Below the pieces are notes generated by a model, which saw only the letters and a program-made list of their open reading frames with translations, had not been told where the DNA came from and searched no databases. Positions 8,671 through 18,760 of a stretch of DNA of 64,000 bases are shown here, piece by piece. The position numbers and the translations under genes are program-made. How positions within the stretch are numbered: position 1 is the stretch's first letter; every line of letters starts with the position of its first letter. Origin of the DNA: RBG-16-66-20 sp036262835 (lineage in GTDB: Bacteria; Pseudomonadota; Gammaproteobacteria; Burkholderiales; SG8-39); NCBI GenBank assembly GCA_036262835.1, contig DATAID010000012.1, positions 22,573 through 86,572 of the forward strand. The letters run 5' to 3'.

Positions 8671-9437
8671 GCGTGCGCATCGAGAAGAAGGGAAGCGTCT
8701 GGACCGTCATCCATTCGCGGCCGGAGGCAAAAAACGCGATGGACCCCGAGAGCGCCGAGGCGCTCGAGCAGGCGTTCCTGGAATTCGACCGCGATGCCGA
8801 GGCTGCCGTCGCGGTGCTATGGGGAGAGGGCGGGGCTTTTTGCGCCGGATTCGACCTGAAGCATGCTGCGAAAGGGTCGGCGATCGATCAGGGTGACTTC
8901 TCCGGACGCGGTCCCATGGGTCCAACCCGGCTGCTTCTCGACAAGCCCGTGATCGCCGCGGTCGCCGGGCCCGCAGTGGCGGGCGGCTTCGAGATCGCAC
9001 TGTGGTGCGACCTGCGCGTGATGGAGGCCTCCGCCTACTTCGGCGTTTACTGCCGGCGCTGGGGCGTGCCGCTCATCGACGGCGGGACGGTGCGCCTGCC
9101 GCGCATCGTCGGCCGAGGCCGCGCGCTCGATCTCATCCTCACCGGGCGCAAGGTGACTGCGGAGGAGGCGCTACGCATCAACCTGTGCGAGTACGTCGTG
9201 CCCGAGGGCGAGTCCAGGGCGCGCGCCGAGGCGCTCGCGCGCGACATCGCGCGCTTTCCGCAGGCGTGCATGCGCGCGGACCGGCGCTCGGTGTTTCGGC
9301 AGGAGGGCTTGAGCCTGCGCGAGGCGATGCGCTTCGAGTGGGAGAACGGCGTGCCCGCCTACTACGCGGAGGGCGCCGCGGGCGCGGCGCGCTTTGCCGC
9401 AGGCAAGGGCCGCGGCGGCAACTTCGGCGATATTTAG
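8667..9437 (+). CDS. Enoyl-CoA hydratase/isomerase (crotonase) family protein
   Basis: Second crotonase of the pair, 256 residues, translationally coupled to the first by an ATGA overlap. Oxyanion-hole motifs are GEGGAFCAGFDLKH and AGPAVAGGFEIALWCDLRV. The segment YFGVYCRRWGVPLIDGG contains the region where hydratases carry catalytic acids, and DGGTVRLPRIVGRGRAL follows. Sequence divergence between the two neighbours argues for different substrates rather than a recent duplication. The 3' end is 9 bp from the convergent SDR gene. No membrane or signal segment is present. Confidence 0.87.
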   Translation: MSVRIEKKGSVWTVIHSRPEAKNAMDPESAEALEQAFLEFDRDAEAAVAVLWGEGGAFCAGFDLKHAAKGSAIDQGDFSGRGPMGPTRLLLDKPVIAAVAGPAVAGGFEIALWCDLRVMEASAYFGVYCRRWGVPLIDGGTVRLPRIVGRGRALDLILTGRKVTAEEALRINLCEYVVPEGESRARAEALARDIARFPQACMRADRRSVFRQEGLSLREAMRFEWENGVPAYYAEGAAGAARFAAGKGRGGNFGDI

Positions 9438-9446
9438 GAAAATGAG

Positions 9447-10205
9447 CTAGAGGAAGACGGTGCCGCCGTCGACCATGATCGTCTGCCCGGTGACGAACTT
9501 GCTCGCGTCCGAGACCAGGTAAACGATGGTGCCGGTGAGATCGCCGGTCTCGAGGTTGCGCTGCAGGGACTGGCCCTGCGCGATCACCTGCTTCGCCTTG
9601 TCGAGCTTCTCGCCGAAGAATTCCTTCGTGCCCTCGGTCATCACCGCCGAGGGGGCGACCGCGTTCACCCGCACCCAGTCGCGGCCGAGCTCGCGCGCAA
9701 GCGAGCGGGTCATCGCGATCACCGCGCCCTTGGACATCGAGTAGTCGAGCGCGTAGGGCAGCCCGTAGACGGGCGCGAGCGACGAGATGTTGATCACCGA
9801 GCCGGACTTCTGCGCGCGCATGAGCGGCACCACCGCGCGACAGGCATTCCACACGCCCTTGATGTTCACCTGCATGACCTGGTCCCACTGACTCTCGTCC
9901 AGCTGGTCGAAGCGGCCGCCCTTCAGGTTGGCGTAGAGCGCCGCGTTGTTGACGAGCGCGTCCACGCGGCCGAACTCCTTCACCGCCGCGTCCGCGGTTG
10001 CCTTGCACGAGTCGAGCTTCGCCACGTCGAGCGCGACCCCGAGCGCCCGCCCGCCCGCGTCGCGAATCGCCTTCACCGTGTCGGCGCAATCGCGCACGTC
10101 GCCCGCGACCACCGCCGCGCCTTCCTTGGCGAGCGCCTCGGCGTAGGCGCGACCCAACCCGCGCGCGGCGCCCGTCACGATCGCCACCTTGTCTTTCAGC
10201 TGCAT
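9447..10205 (-). CDS. Short-chain dehydrogenase/reductase (SDR) family oxidoreductase
   Basis: Classical SDR of 252 residues. It has the NAD(P)-binding glycine motif TGAARGLGRAYA at residues 11-22, the acidic D after beta-2/3 (GDVRDCADTV), the NNAALYAN motif, catalytic Ser in INISSLAPVYG, and Tyr-Lys in YSMSKGAVIAM. The C-terminus VTGQTIMVDGGTVFL is typical. It probably oxidises a hydroxyacyl-CoA or another secondary alcohol in the surrounding acyl-CoA pathway, but the substrate cannot be read off. It is divergent from the crotonase at 10235 with only 29 bp between the starts. Confidence 0.88.
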   Translation of the reverse strand: MQLKDKVAIVTGAARGLGRAYAEALAKEGAAVVAGDVRDCADTVKAIRDAGGRALGVALDVAKLDSCKATADAAVKEFGRVDALVNNAALYANLKGGRFDQLDESQWDQVMQVNIKGVWNACRAVVPLMRAQKSGSVINISSLAPVYGLPYALDYSMSKGAVIAMTRSLARELGRDWVRVNAVAPSAVMTEGTKEFFGEKLDKAKQVIAQGQSLQRNLETGDLTGTIVYLVSDASKFVTGQTIMVDGGTVFL

Positions 10206-10234
10206 GGAAATGCCTCCCGTTTAGTATTGGGATT

Positions 10235-11023
10235 ATGGCTTACCGATTCATCGCGCTTCGGGTGGAAGGAATCGCCGCGCATCTGACCTTTCAGCGCCCG
10301 GAACGGCGCAACGCGCTCAATCACGACATGATGCGGGAGATCGGCGATGCGGTCGAGAAGGTGGGCGCCGACACGAAAATCCGGGCGCTCGTGCTGCGCG
10401 GGAGCGGGGGCGCATTCTGCGCCGGGGGCGACCTGGGCGCGATGTCCGAGATGCCGCCCGTGCCGGCGAAAGGCCCCGATCCGCTCATCGCGCCGTATCG
10501 CTACTTCGGCGAGGTGCTCGAGCGGCTGAATCGCCTGCCGCAGGCGGTGATCGCGGTGGTCGAGGGGCCGGCAGTGGGCGGCGGTCTGGGCATGGTCTGC
10601 TGCGCTGACGTCGCGATCCTGCACAAGGGGGCGAAGCTCGGCATTCCCGAGCCGCGTTCGGGTTTCATTCCCTCGCAGATCCTGCCTTTCCTCGTGCGCC
10701 GCATCGGCGAGAGCGCGGCGCGCTACCTGGCCGTCACCGGCGCCGTCATCGATGCCGAGGCGGCACGCGAGATCGGCCTGGCGAGCTTTGTCAGGACTGG
10801 AATCGAAAAAAAGCTGAAAGAGGTCCTGAAGGACATCGGCCGAATGGAGCCCGATGCGCTTGCGACGGTGAAGCGCCTCGTGCTCGACTGCGCGACGCAG
10901 ACCGATCGCGCGGTGATGGATGCGGCGAGCGTGGAGCTGGTGCGCCTCCTGCGCCGTCCTCAGGCGCGCGCCGGGATGGAAGCGTTCCTCAGGAAGAAGC
11001 CGGCGCCGTGGTCGATGACCTGA
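10235..11023 (+). CDS. Enoyl-CoA hydratase/isomerase (crotonase) family protein
   Basis: Third crotonase in the first 11 kb, 262 residues, starting at ATG 10235 (MAYRFIALRVEG). Oxyanion-hole segments are GSGGAFCAGGDLGAM and EGPAVGGGLGMVCCADVAI. The segment IPEPRSGFIPSQILPFLVRRIG follows. The EPRSGFIPS form resembles LiuC/methylglutaconyl-CoA-hydratase-like or isohexenylglutaconyl-CoA hydratase-like crotonases, but I do not assign one. There is no obvious Shine-Dalgarno sequence, and a TAGTAT hexamer at 10222-10227 ends 7 bp before the ATG, so a leaderless message is possible. Its last 35 bp overlap the antisense DUF1289 gene. Confidence 0.86.
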   Translation: MAYRFIALRVEGIAAHLTFQRPERRNALNHDMMREIGDAVEKVGADTKIRALVLRGSGGAFCAGGDLGAMSEMPPVPAKGPDPLIAPYRYFGEVLERLNRLPQAVIAVVEGPAVGGGLGMVCCADVAILHKGAKLGIPEPRSGFIPSQILPFLVRRIGESAARYLAVTGAVIDAEAAREIGLASFVRTGIEKKLKEVLKDIGRMEPDALATVKRLVLDCATQTDRAVMDAASVELVRLLRRPQARAGMEAFLRKKPAPWSMT

Positions 11024-11165
11024 GCGCGAGTTTCGCCATCACCCCGGCCCGCTCTTCGTCGGTCATCCGGCTCCAGCGAACAATTTCGTCCAGCGTGCGC
11101 TTGCAGCCCAGGCAGTAGCGGTTCTCGCCGTCCATCACGCAGACCTTGGTGCAGGGGCTGATCAA
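10989..11165 (-). CDS. DUF1289 small cysteine-rich protein
   Basis: Protein of 58 residues with the DUF1289 pattern: SPCTKVC near the start, then YCLGCKRTLDEIVRWSRMT, giving four conserved cysteines that probably bind metal. The start is inferred as TTG 11165, whose last bases form a TTGA overlap with the liuE stop. This gives the usual length for the family and begins exactly at the conserved ISPCTKVC block, and no ATG or GTG is available at that position. It is the last gene of the liu operon and overlaps the convergent crotonase by 35 bp. Its function is unknown. The family is often encoded beside catabolic or Fe-related genes. Confidence 0.83.
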   Translation of the reverse strand: MISPCTKVCVMDGENRYCLGCKRTLDEIVRWSRMTDEERAGVMAKLALRSSTTAPASS

Positions 11166-12070
11166 GGGCTTCTCTTTGCCTGAAGGGCTTTCCCTGCCCG
11201 GGAAGAAGAAGTTCTCTTTAAAAAATCGGAAATCCAGGTTCCCGTCTCGACCAGCTTGTCGAGATCGATGCCCGTCTCGATGCCGAGGCCGTGGAGCATG
11301 TAGACCACGTCCTCGGTGGCGACGTTCCCGGTCGCGCCCTTCGCGTAGGGACAGCCGCCCAGGCCCGCGACCGAGGCATCGAAGGTGGCCATGCCGAGCT
11401 CGAGGGAGGCGTAGATGTTGGCGAGCGCCTGCCCGTAGGTATCGTGGTAGTGGCCGGCGAGCTTCCCGACCGGCACGCGCTTCGCGCAGGCCTCGATCAT
11501 CGCCTGGGTCTTCCCCGGCGTGCCGGCGCCGATCGTGTCGCCGAGCGAGACCTCGTAGCAGCCCATGTCGTAGAGCGCGCCCGCGACCTCCGCGGTCCTT
11601 TGCGGGCTGACTTCGCCTTCGTACGGGCAGGCGACGACGCATGAGACATAGCCGCGGACCTTGATTTTGTCCTGCTTCGCCTTTTCCACCACCGGGCGGA
11701 AGCGTTCCAAGGATTCGGCGATGGAGCAGTTGATGTTCTTCTTCGAGAATGCCTCGGACGCCGCGCCGAACACGGCAACCTCGGTGGCCCCCGCGGCGCG
11801 CGCGGCCTCGTAGCCCTTGAGGTTGGGCGTGAGCACCGGATAGTCGACGCCGGGCCGGCGCCGGATGCGCTCGAGGACTTCGGTGTGATCGGCCATCTGC
11901 GGCACCCACTTGGGCGAGACGAACGCGGTCGCCTCGATCGCGGGCAAGCCCGCTGCACCGAGCCGCTCGATCAGCTCGAGCTTCACCTCGGTCGGCACTT
12001 CCTGCCTCTCGTTCTGCAGGCCGTCGCGCGGCCCCATCTCTACCAGGCGCACGCGCTTGGGAAGCGTCAT
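11162..12070 (-). CDS. liuE: Hydroxymethylglutaryl-CoA lyase
   Basis: Last step of leucine breakdown: cleaves 3-hydroxy-3-methylglutaryl-CoA to acetoacetate and acetyl-CoA. It has 302 residues from ATG 12070. DRE-TIM signature elements are all visible: GPRDGLQNE at residues 13-21, SLGDTIGAGTPG, the HYHDTYG metal-binding histidine pair, and the active-site loop GLGGCPYAKGATGNVATED with its cysteine. It overlaps liuD by 4 bp (ATGA) upstream and the DUF1289 start downstream. The last ~25 codons use TTA, AGA, ACT and TCT codons that are almost absent elsewhere in the window, an abrupt change inside an otherwise GC-rich gene. Confidence 0.95.
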   Translation of the reverse strand: MTLPKRVRLVEMGPRDGLQNERQEVPTEVKLELIERLGAAGLPAIEATAFVSPKWVPQMADHTEVLERIRRRPGVDYPVLTPNLKGYEAARAAGATEVAVFGAASEAFSKKNINCSIAESLERFRPVVEKAKQDKIKVRGYVSCVVACPYEGEVSPQRTAEVAGALYDMGCYEVSLGDTIGAGTPGKTQAMIEACAKRVPVGKLAGHYHDTYGQALANIYASLELGMATFDASVAGLGGCPYAKGATGNVATEDVVYMLHGLGIETGIDLDKLVETGTWISDFLKRTSSSRAGKALQAKRSP

Positions 12071-14001
12071 GCTTTCTCCATTTCGAGGAGCTCGGCGCCT
12101 TCGCTCACCTGTTCGCCGGGCGCAAATAGGATTCGCTTGATTCTGCCATCGCAGGGGGCCGCGATGGTGTGCTCCATCTTCATCGCCTCCAGCACGAGGA
12201 GCGCAGCGCCCTTGGCGACCTGCGCGCCCGGCTTGACGAGCACCTGCAGCACCTTGCCCGGCATGGGCGCGGCGAGCGAGCCTGCGGCTTCGTCCGCGCT
12301 CGCGACGGCGTGCTCGTCGTGAAGGCGCAACAGGCCGTGCGCGCCGTCGCCGAAGAGGTGCCAGTCGGCACCGTCGCGCACGGCACGCACGCGCGAAGGC
12401 GAGGCGTCCCGTCCTTCCACCGTCGTCCGCGGCCCTGCGGCGGCAAAATGGATCTGCACCTTGCGGATCGCGCCGCCGTCCGCGAACGCGATCTCGTGGT
12501 GCGAGCCGAGATTGAGACGCCACCCGTCGACCCGGCCCCAGGGCGAGTGCGGGTCGCTCGAGCCGTGCGCGCGCGCGGCCGATTGCGTCTCCTCGAGTTG
12601 CAGCTCGGCGAGCGCGGCCGCGGCGAGCTCCTCGTCGCTTGCCGGCGCTGCCTTCGGAAAAAGCTCGTCTCGGCAGCGCTCGATCAGGCCGGTGTCGAGA
12701 TCGGCGCTCGCGAACGCCTTGCCCGCGGCGACGCGCGCGAGAAACGCGACGTTGCTGGAGACGCCGATGATCTCCGTCGCGGCGAGCGCGGCGCGCAAGC
12801 GCCCGAGCGCGACGGCGCGGTCCTCGCCCCAGACGATGAGCTTGGCGATCATCGGGTCGTAGTGCGGCGTGATCGCGTCGCCTTCGCGCACTCCCGTGTC
12901 CACGCGCGCGGGCGCGGGCGGGAAGCGCAGATGCCGCAGGCGCCCAGTGGAGGGCAGAAACCCCTTGTCGGGATTTTCGGCGTAGATGCGCGCCTCGATG
13001 GCGTGCCCCTTCATCCTGATCTCATCCTGCTTCAGGGGAAGCGGGTCGCCCGAGGCCACCCGCAGCTGCCATTCGACGAGATCGAGGCCGGTGATCATCT
13101 CGGTCACCGGGTGCTCGACCTGCAGGCGCGTGTTCATTTCCATGAAGTAAAAGCGCCCATCCTGACCGGCGATGAACTCGACCGTGCCCGCGCCGACGTA
13201 CTTGATTGCCTTTGCCGCTGCGACCGCCGCGCTGCCGATCTCGTTGCGCTTTTCCGCGGAAAGTCCCGGCGCGGGCGCCTCTTCCAAGACTTTCTGGTGC
13301 CGGCGCTGCACCGAGCAGTCGCGCTCGAAAAGGTGCACGACGTTGCCGTGCGTGTCGCCGAACACCTGCACTTCGATGTGGCGCGGGCGCTCGAGATACT
13401 TCTCGACGAGGACCGTGTCGTCGCCGAAAGCGCTCTTCGCCTCGCGCCGCGCCGATTCGAGCGCCGCCACGAAGCCCTTTCCATCGGCGACCACGCGCAT
13501 GCCCTTGCCGCCGCCCCCCGCCGAGGCCTTGATGAGCACGGGGTAGCCGATCCGGCCGGCTTCCGTCTGCAGGAACCCGGGCTCTTGCTTCTCGCCGTGA
13601 TAGCCGGGCACGAGCGGCACCCCGGCCTTCTCCATCAGGCGCTTGGCGGCTGCCTTGTCGCCCATCGCCGCGATCGCCTCGGGCGTCGGGCCGATGAAGA
13701 CGAGGCCGGCGCTTGCGCAGGCGCGCGCAAAATCCTCGTTCTCCGAGAGAAAACCGTAGCCAGGGTGGATCGCCTCGGCGCCGCGCGCGCGCGCGGCTGA
13801 GAGGATCGCCTCGATGTTCAGGTAGCTCGCGCGCGCTTCGGCCGGGCCGATGTGGCGCGCTTCGTCGGCGAGCGCGACGTGGCGCGCGTCCCTGTCCGCG
13901 TCGGAGTAGACGGCGACCGTGCGCACGCCCATCGCGCGCGCGGTGGCGATCACCCGGCAGGCGATCTCGCCGCGATTCGCAATCAGGATCTTGCGGAACA
14001 C
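12067..14001 (-). CDS. liuD: Methylcrotonyl-CoA carboxylase biotin-carboxylase/biotin carrier subunit
   Basis: Alpha subunit of the biotin-dependent carboxylase acting on 3-methylcrotonyl-CoA, 644 residues. Domains in order: biotin carboxylase N-lobe (MFRKILIANRGEIACRVI), ATP-grasp with glycine-rich SAGGGGKGMR, the EMNTRLQVEHPVTE active-site segment, the BT/linker region, and a C-terminal biotinyl domain with EAMKMEH, where the lysine is about residue 608. The length fits MccA/LiuD. Propionyl-CoA carboxylase alpha subunits look similar, but the liu context (hydratase, HMG-CoA lyase, isovaleryl-CoA dehydrogenase) decides. It needs bicarbonate, and a carbonic anhydrase is in the same operon. 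The start is one base downstream of the liuC stop codon. Confidence 0.94.
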   Translation of the reverse strand: MFRKILIANRGEIACRVIATARAMGVRTVAVYSDADRDARHVALADEARHIGPAEARASYLNIEAILSAARARGAEAIHPGYGFLSENEDFARACASAGLVFIGPTPEAIAAMGDKAAAKRLMEKAGVPLVPGYHGEKQEPGFLQTEAGRIGYPVLIKASAGGGGKGMRVVADGKGFVAALESARREAKSAFGDDTVLVEKYLERPRHIEVQVFGDTHGNVVHLFERDCSVQRRHQKVLEEAPAPGLSAEKRNEIGSAAVAAAKAIKYVGAGTVEFIAGQDGRFYFMEMNTRLQVEHPVTEMITGLDLVEWQLRVASGDPLPLKQDEIRMKGHAIEARIYAENPDKGFLPSTGRLRHLRFPPAPARVDTGVREGDAITPHYDPMIAKLIVWGEDRAVALGRLRAALAATEIIGVSSNVAFLARVAAGKAFASADLDTGLIERCRDELFPKAAPASDEELAAAALAELQLEETQSAARAHGSSDPHSPWGRVDGWRLNLGSHHEIAFADGGAIRKVQIHFAAAGPRTTVEGRDASPSRVRAVRDGADWHLFGDGAHGLLRLHDEHAVASADEAAGSLAAPMPGKVLQVLVKPGAQVAKGAALLVLEAMKMEHTIAAPCDGRIKRILFAPGEQVSEGAELLEMEKA

Positions 14002-14002
14002 T

Positions 14003-14809
14003 TCATCCTCTCTTCGGCGGCAGCCCGCTTTTTACCCACTTTGGCTTGCGTTTCTCCAGGAACGAGGCAATGCCTTCCTTGCCCTCGGGCGAGACGCGGA
14101 TGTCCGCGATGCGCTTCGCGGTATCGGCGGCGAGCGCGCGATCGAGCGGCTTGCCGGACACGGCGGAGATGAGCTCCTTGATGCGGGCGAGCGCCTCGGG
14201 GCCGCCGGCGAGCAGGTGGCCGAGCAGCCCGTCGATCGTCTTGTCGAGCGAATCCCTGTCCACCAGGAGGCTGAGCAGGCCGATGCGTTCCGCCTCGCGG
14301 GCGTCGAACACCTCGGCAGTCAGGAAATAGCGTCGCGCCGCGCGCTCGCCGATCGCGCGCACGACGTGCGGGCTGATCGTCGCCGGCGAGAGCCCGAGCT
14401 TCGCTTCGGAAAAGCAGAATTTCGCCTCCGGCGTCCCCACCGCGATGTCGCAGGCGGCCACCAGCCCGGTCCCGCCCGCGAACGCCGGGCCGTGCACGCG
14501 CGCGATCGTCGGCTTCGGCAGTCGGGCGAGCATCGAGAGCATGTCGGCGAGCGCCTGGGCGTCGGCGAGGTTCTGCTCGTAGCCGTACCCGGCCATGCGC
14601 TTCATCCAGTTCAAATCCGCGCCGGCGCAGAACGCGGGGCCGTTGCCGGCGAGCACCAGCGCGCGAACGGATGCGTCTTCCCCGATTTCCTCGAGAAGGC
14701 GGGCAAGGCCTGCAATCACATGCTCGTCAAAGGCGTTTCTGACCTCCGGACGGTTGAGCGTCACGGTGGCGACGCCGTCCTGCTTCTCGACAAGAAGGAT
14801 CTCGGCCAT
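14003..14809 (-). CDS. liuC: Methylglutaconyl-CoA hydratase (crotonase family)
   Basis: Hydrates 3-methylglutaconyl-CoA to HMG-CoA, between the carboxylase and the lyase. It has 268 residues. Oxyanion-hole motifs are GNGPAFCAGADLNWMKRM and HGPAFAGGTGLVAACDIAV. The downstream FCFSEAKLGLSPATISPHV segment is characteristic of the methylglutaconyl-CoA hydratase group, with the Glu of FSEAKLGL serving as a catalytic residue in the crotonase family. The gene lies between liuB and liuD with gaps of 2 and 1 bp. Assignment rests on both motif and operon position. Confidence 0.93.
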   Translation of the reverse strand: MAEILLVEKQDGVATVTLNRPEVRNAFDEHVIAGLARLLEEIGEDASVRALVLAGNGPAFCAGADLNWMKRMAGYGYEQNLADAQALADMLSMLARLPKPTIARVHGPAFAGGTGLVAACDIAVGTPEAKFCFSEAKLGLSPATISPHVVRAIGERAARRYFLTAEVFDAREAERIGLLSLLVDRDSLDKTIDGLLGHLLAGGPEALARIKELISAVSGKPLDRALAADTAKRIADIRVSPEGKEGIASFLEKRKPKWVKSGLPPKRG

Positions 14810-14811
14810 GG

Positions 14812-16398
<1,587 letters not shown>

Positions 16399-16405
16399 GG
16401 CCGCC

Positions 16406-17224
16406 TCACGATTTGCGCCTGAAGCCGCGGAAGCGCTGCGAATGCTTGCGGTTGCAGGCGTCGAAGAACCAGGTTTGCTTGCGCAAGGGCTTGTGCACCT
16501 CGATGTCGAACCAGGGCGCCAGGCGTTGCAGCAGCGCGAACGCGAGGCGCGGATCCTCCACCGCGCCGTGCAGCTCGCCGTAGACCCAGACCGTCTGCGC
16601 CAGGATGTCGTCCGGAAACGCGGCGATGACGTCGTGCTCGGCGCCCTCGATGTCGATCTTGATCAGGTCGACCGAGCCGAGGCCGAGCTCGCGCAGTGCC
16701 TCGGGCACGGCGCGGATCGGCGCGCGCACCTTCCTTGAGGAGGCGTCGGCGGACCCGAAGCGCGAAAAGCCGCTCACGTCCTCGGGCGCCGCGGCCGGCG
16801 TATGGAACTCGAACTCGCCGCTTTCGCCGCCCAGGCCGTAGCGGTGCGATTGCACGCGCGTGCCCTCGAGGTTGTGCTCCATCAGCCGGAGGTTGTCCGG
16901 CACCGGCTCGAAGGAGTGCAGCTCGGCCTGCGGAAACCGGCAGGCGAGATAGCGGGCGGCCGCGCCGATGTTGCCGCCGATGTCGAAAATCACGCGCGGC
17001 GAGAGCTCCGGCGGCAGCCAGTACTCGGATTTGCGCTCGGGGCGAAAGAGGATGTCGTAGACGATGGAGACGTCGCTCGTGCCGGGCCGGTAGTAGACCG
17101 GCCGCCCGTCGCCGTTCCACCAGGCGACGGAGGCGAGCGGGTGCCCCGACCGCGACGCGCCCTCGAGATAATCGCGCGTGAAGGAAAGCGAATGCGTGCG
17201 GGCGAAGACCTTGAGCGCCTTCAT
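16406..17224 (-). CDS. FkbM-family SAM-dependent methyltransferase inside the liu operon
   Basis: Protein of 272 residues with an FkbM-type Rossmann methyltransferase core: the SAM-binding motif VIFDIGGNIGAAARYLA around residue 75, acidic ELHSFEPVPDN for the ribose, HRYGLGGESGEF, and the DLIKIDIEGAEHDVI motif diagnostic of the family. FkbM members O-methylate sugars or polyketides, and none is a known component of leucine catabolism. Nonetheless the gene starts in a 4-bp ATGA overlap with the acyl-CoA dehydrogenase and ends 7 bp before liuB, so it would be co-transcribed with liu genes. No signal peptide or membrane segment is present. The C-terminus is rich in basic residues (RKHSQRFRGFRRKS). 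The substrate is unknown. Confidence 0.86.
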   Translation of the reverse strand: MKALKVFARTHSLSFTRDYLEGASRSGHPLASVAWWNGDGRPVYYRPGTSDVSIVYDILFRPERKSEYWLPPELSPRVIFDIGGNIGAAARYLACRFPQAELHSFEPVPDNLRLMEHNLEGTRVQSHRYGLGGESGEFEFHTPAAAPEDVSGFSRFGSADASSRKVRAPIRAVPEALRELGLGSVDLIKIDIEGAEHDVIAAFPDDILAQTVWVYGELHGAVEDPRLAFALLQRLAPWFDIEVHKPLRKQTWFFDACNRKHSQRFRGFRRKS

Positions 17225-18351
17225 GCGCCCTCGAGCGCCCGGCCGATCACCAGCCTCTGAATGTCGCTCGCGCCCTCATAGATCTGGCAGACGCGCACGT
17301 CGCGCCAGATGCGCTCGACCGGGAAATCCGCGACGTAGCCGTAGCCGCCGTGGATCTGGATCGCGTCCGAGCAGACTTTTTCCGCGGTCTCCGAGGCGAA
17401 GAGCTTCGCCATCGAGGCTTCCTTGAGGCAGGGCGCGCCCGCGTCGCGAAGCTGCGCCGCATGCAGGTAGAGCTGGCGCGAGGCCTCCACGCCGGTCGCC
17501 ATGTCGGCGAGGCGGAAATTCACCGCCTGATGCTGGAGGAGCGGCTTGCCCATGCTCTTTCGCTCCGCGGCGTAGGCGAGCGCGGCTTCGAGCGCCGCGC
17601 GCGCCATGCCGGTCGCCTGCGCGGCGACGTTGATGCGGCCCGATTCCAGGTTGGCGAGCGCGATGCGGTAGCCCGCGCCCTCGTCCGAGAGCAGGTTCGC
17701 GGCCGGCACCTTGCAGTTCTCGAGCACGATCTGCGCGGTGTCGGAGGCGCGCTGGCCGGTCTTGTCCTCGATTCTCGCGACCGTGTAGCCGGGGGTGGAG
17801 GTGGGGACGAGAAACGCGCTGATGCCGCGCTTCCCCTGGCTCTTGTCCGTCACGGCGAAAACGACCGCAAGGTCCGCGTTCTTGCCCGAGGTGATGAACT
17901 GCTTCACGCCGTTCAGCACGTAGTGGCCGCTCGATTTCTCCGCGCGCGTCGTGATCGCCGAGGCATCCGAGCCGGCGTGCGGCTCGGTGAGGCAGAAGGC
18001 GCCGAGCCGCTTGCCCTGCGCGATCGGGACGAGGAACTCCTTCTTCTGCGCTTCGTCGCCGTAGCCCTGCAGGATGTTGGCGACGAGGTTCGTGACCATG
18101 AGGATGGTGCAGGTGGCTCCGTCGCCCGCCGAGACTTCCTCGCAGGCGAGCGCGAGCGCCGTGGTGTCCATGCCGGCGCCGCCCCATTGCTCGGGAACCG
18201 CCACGCCACAAAGGCCCATCGCAGCCAGGCCCCTCACTTCCTCGCGTGGGAAGTGCTTTTCCCGATCCCAGCGCGCCGCGTTGGGAACGATGCGCTCGCG
18301 CGCAAAGCGGCGCACGGCGTCGCGGATCTGCTCGTGATGGGCAGAAAGCAT
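17221..18351 (-). CDS. Acyl-CoA dehydrogenase (short/branched-chain type)
   Basis: FAD-dependent acyl-CoA dehydrogenase, 376 residues. Signatures include CLTEPHAGSDASAI for FAD/substrate binding, YVLNGVKQFITSG, and the C-terminal GGYGYVADFPVERIWRDVRV followed by IYEGASDIQRLVIGR. The Glu in IYEGAS is the catalytic base position used by butyryl/short-chain dehydrogenases, unlike isovaleryl-CoA dehydrogenase, which uses an internal glutamate. It therefore probably oxidises a different acyl-CoA from LiuA, perhaps from isoleucine or valine breakdown. It overlaps the FkbM gene by 4 bp and follows the PaaI-like thioesterase after 4 bp. Confidence 0.92.
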   Translation of the reverse strand: MLSAHHEQIRDAVRRFARERIVPNAARWDREKHFPREEVRGLAAMGLCGVAVPEQWGGAGMDTTALALACEEVSAGDGATCTILMVTNLVANILQGYGDEAQKKEFLVPIAQGKRLGAFCLTEPHAGSDASAITTRAEKSSGHYVLNGVKQFITSGKNADLAVVFAVTDKSQGKRGISAFLVPTSTPGYTVARIEDKTGQRASDTAQIVLENCKVPAANLLSDEGAGYRIALANLESGRINVAAQATGMARAALEAALAYAAERKSMGKPLLQHQAVNFRLADMATGVEASRQLYLHAAQLRDAGAPCLKEASMAKLFASETAEKVCSDAIQIHGGYGYVADFPVERIWRDVRVCQIYEGASDIQRLVIGRALEGA

Positions 18352-18355
18352 CGCG

Positions 18356-18760
18356 CTAGATACGAGCGTAAGTGATGGTGTGGTGGGTGAAGAGCCGGAC
18401 GTGCGCGCGATCGTGGCACTCCGCGATGCCGTAGATGATGCGCTTGCCGAGCTTGAGCACGCGCGCCGTGCAATACACCGTTTCGCGCCGCGCGGCGTTG
18501 AGGAACGCCGTATTCAATTCGGAGGTCACCGCGTCGTGCTCGACGCCGATGTGGCGCTTGATGGCGAGCCACATGGCGCAGTCGGCCGCGGCCATGAAGG
18601 CCGGGCCGTTGACCGTGCCGCCGGGGCGCTCGAAGGCGCGCCGGAACGGCATCGCAATCGTGCACTCAGAGTCGCTCACCGACACGAGCTTCAAGCCGTA
18701 GCCCGCCACGAAGCGCGCGCGGCCGAGGAGCTTTGCCAGCGCGGCCTTGCTCGCCCTCAT
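18356..18760 (-). CDS. PaaI/DUF4442-like hotdog thioesterase
   Basis: Small hotdog-fold protein of 134 residues, taken from ATG 18760, which overlaps the thiolase stop in ATGA. A longer reading to 18805 would run into the thiolase gene. Visible hotdog features are the PGGTVNGPAFMAAADCAMWLAIKRH helix, equivalent to the hotdog HGG-containing helix but with N-G in place of H-G, and ELNTAFLNAARRETVYCTARVLKLGKRIIYGIAEC beta strands. It would hydrolyse an acyl-CoA, possibly freeing CoA when pathway intermediates accumulate. The substrate is unknown. Confidence 0.8.
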   Translation of the reverse strand: MRASKAALAKLLGRARFVAGYGLKLVSVSDSECTIAMPFRRAFERPGGTVNGPAFMAAADCAMWLAIKRHIGVEHDAVTSELNTAFLNAARRETVYCTARVLKLGKRIIYGIAECHDRAHVRLFTHHTITYARI

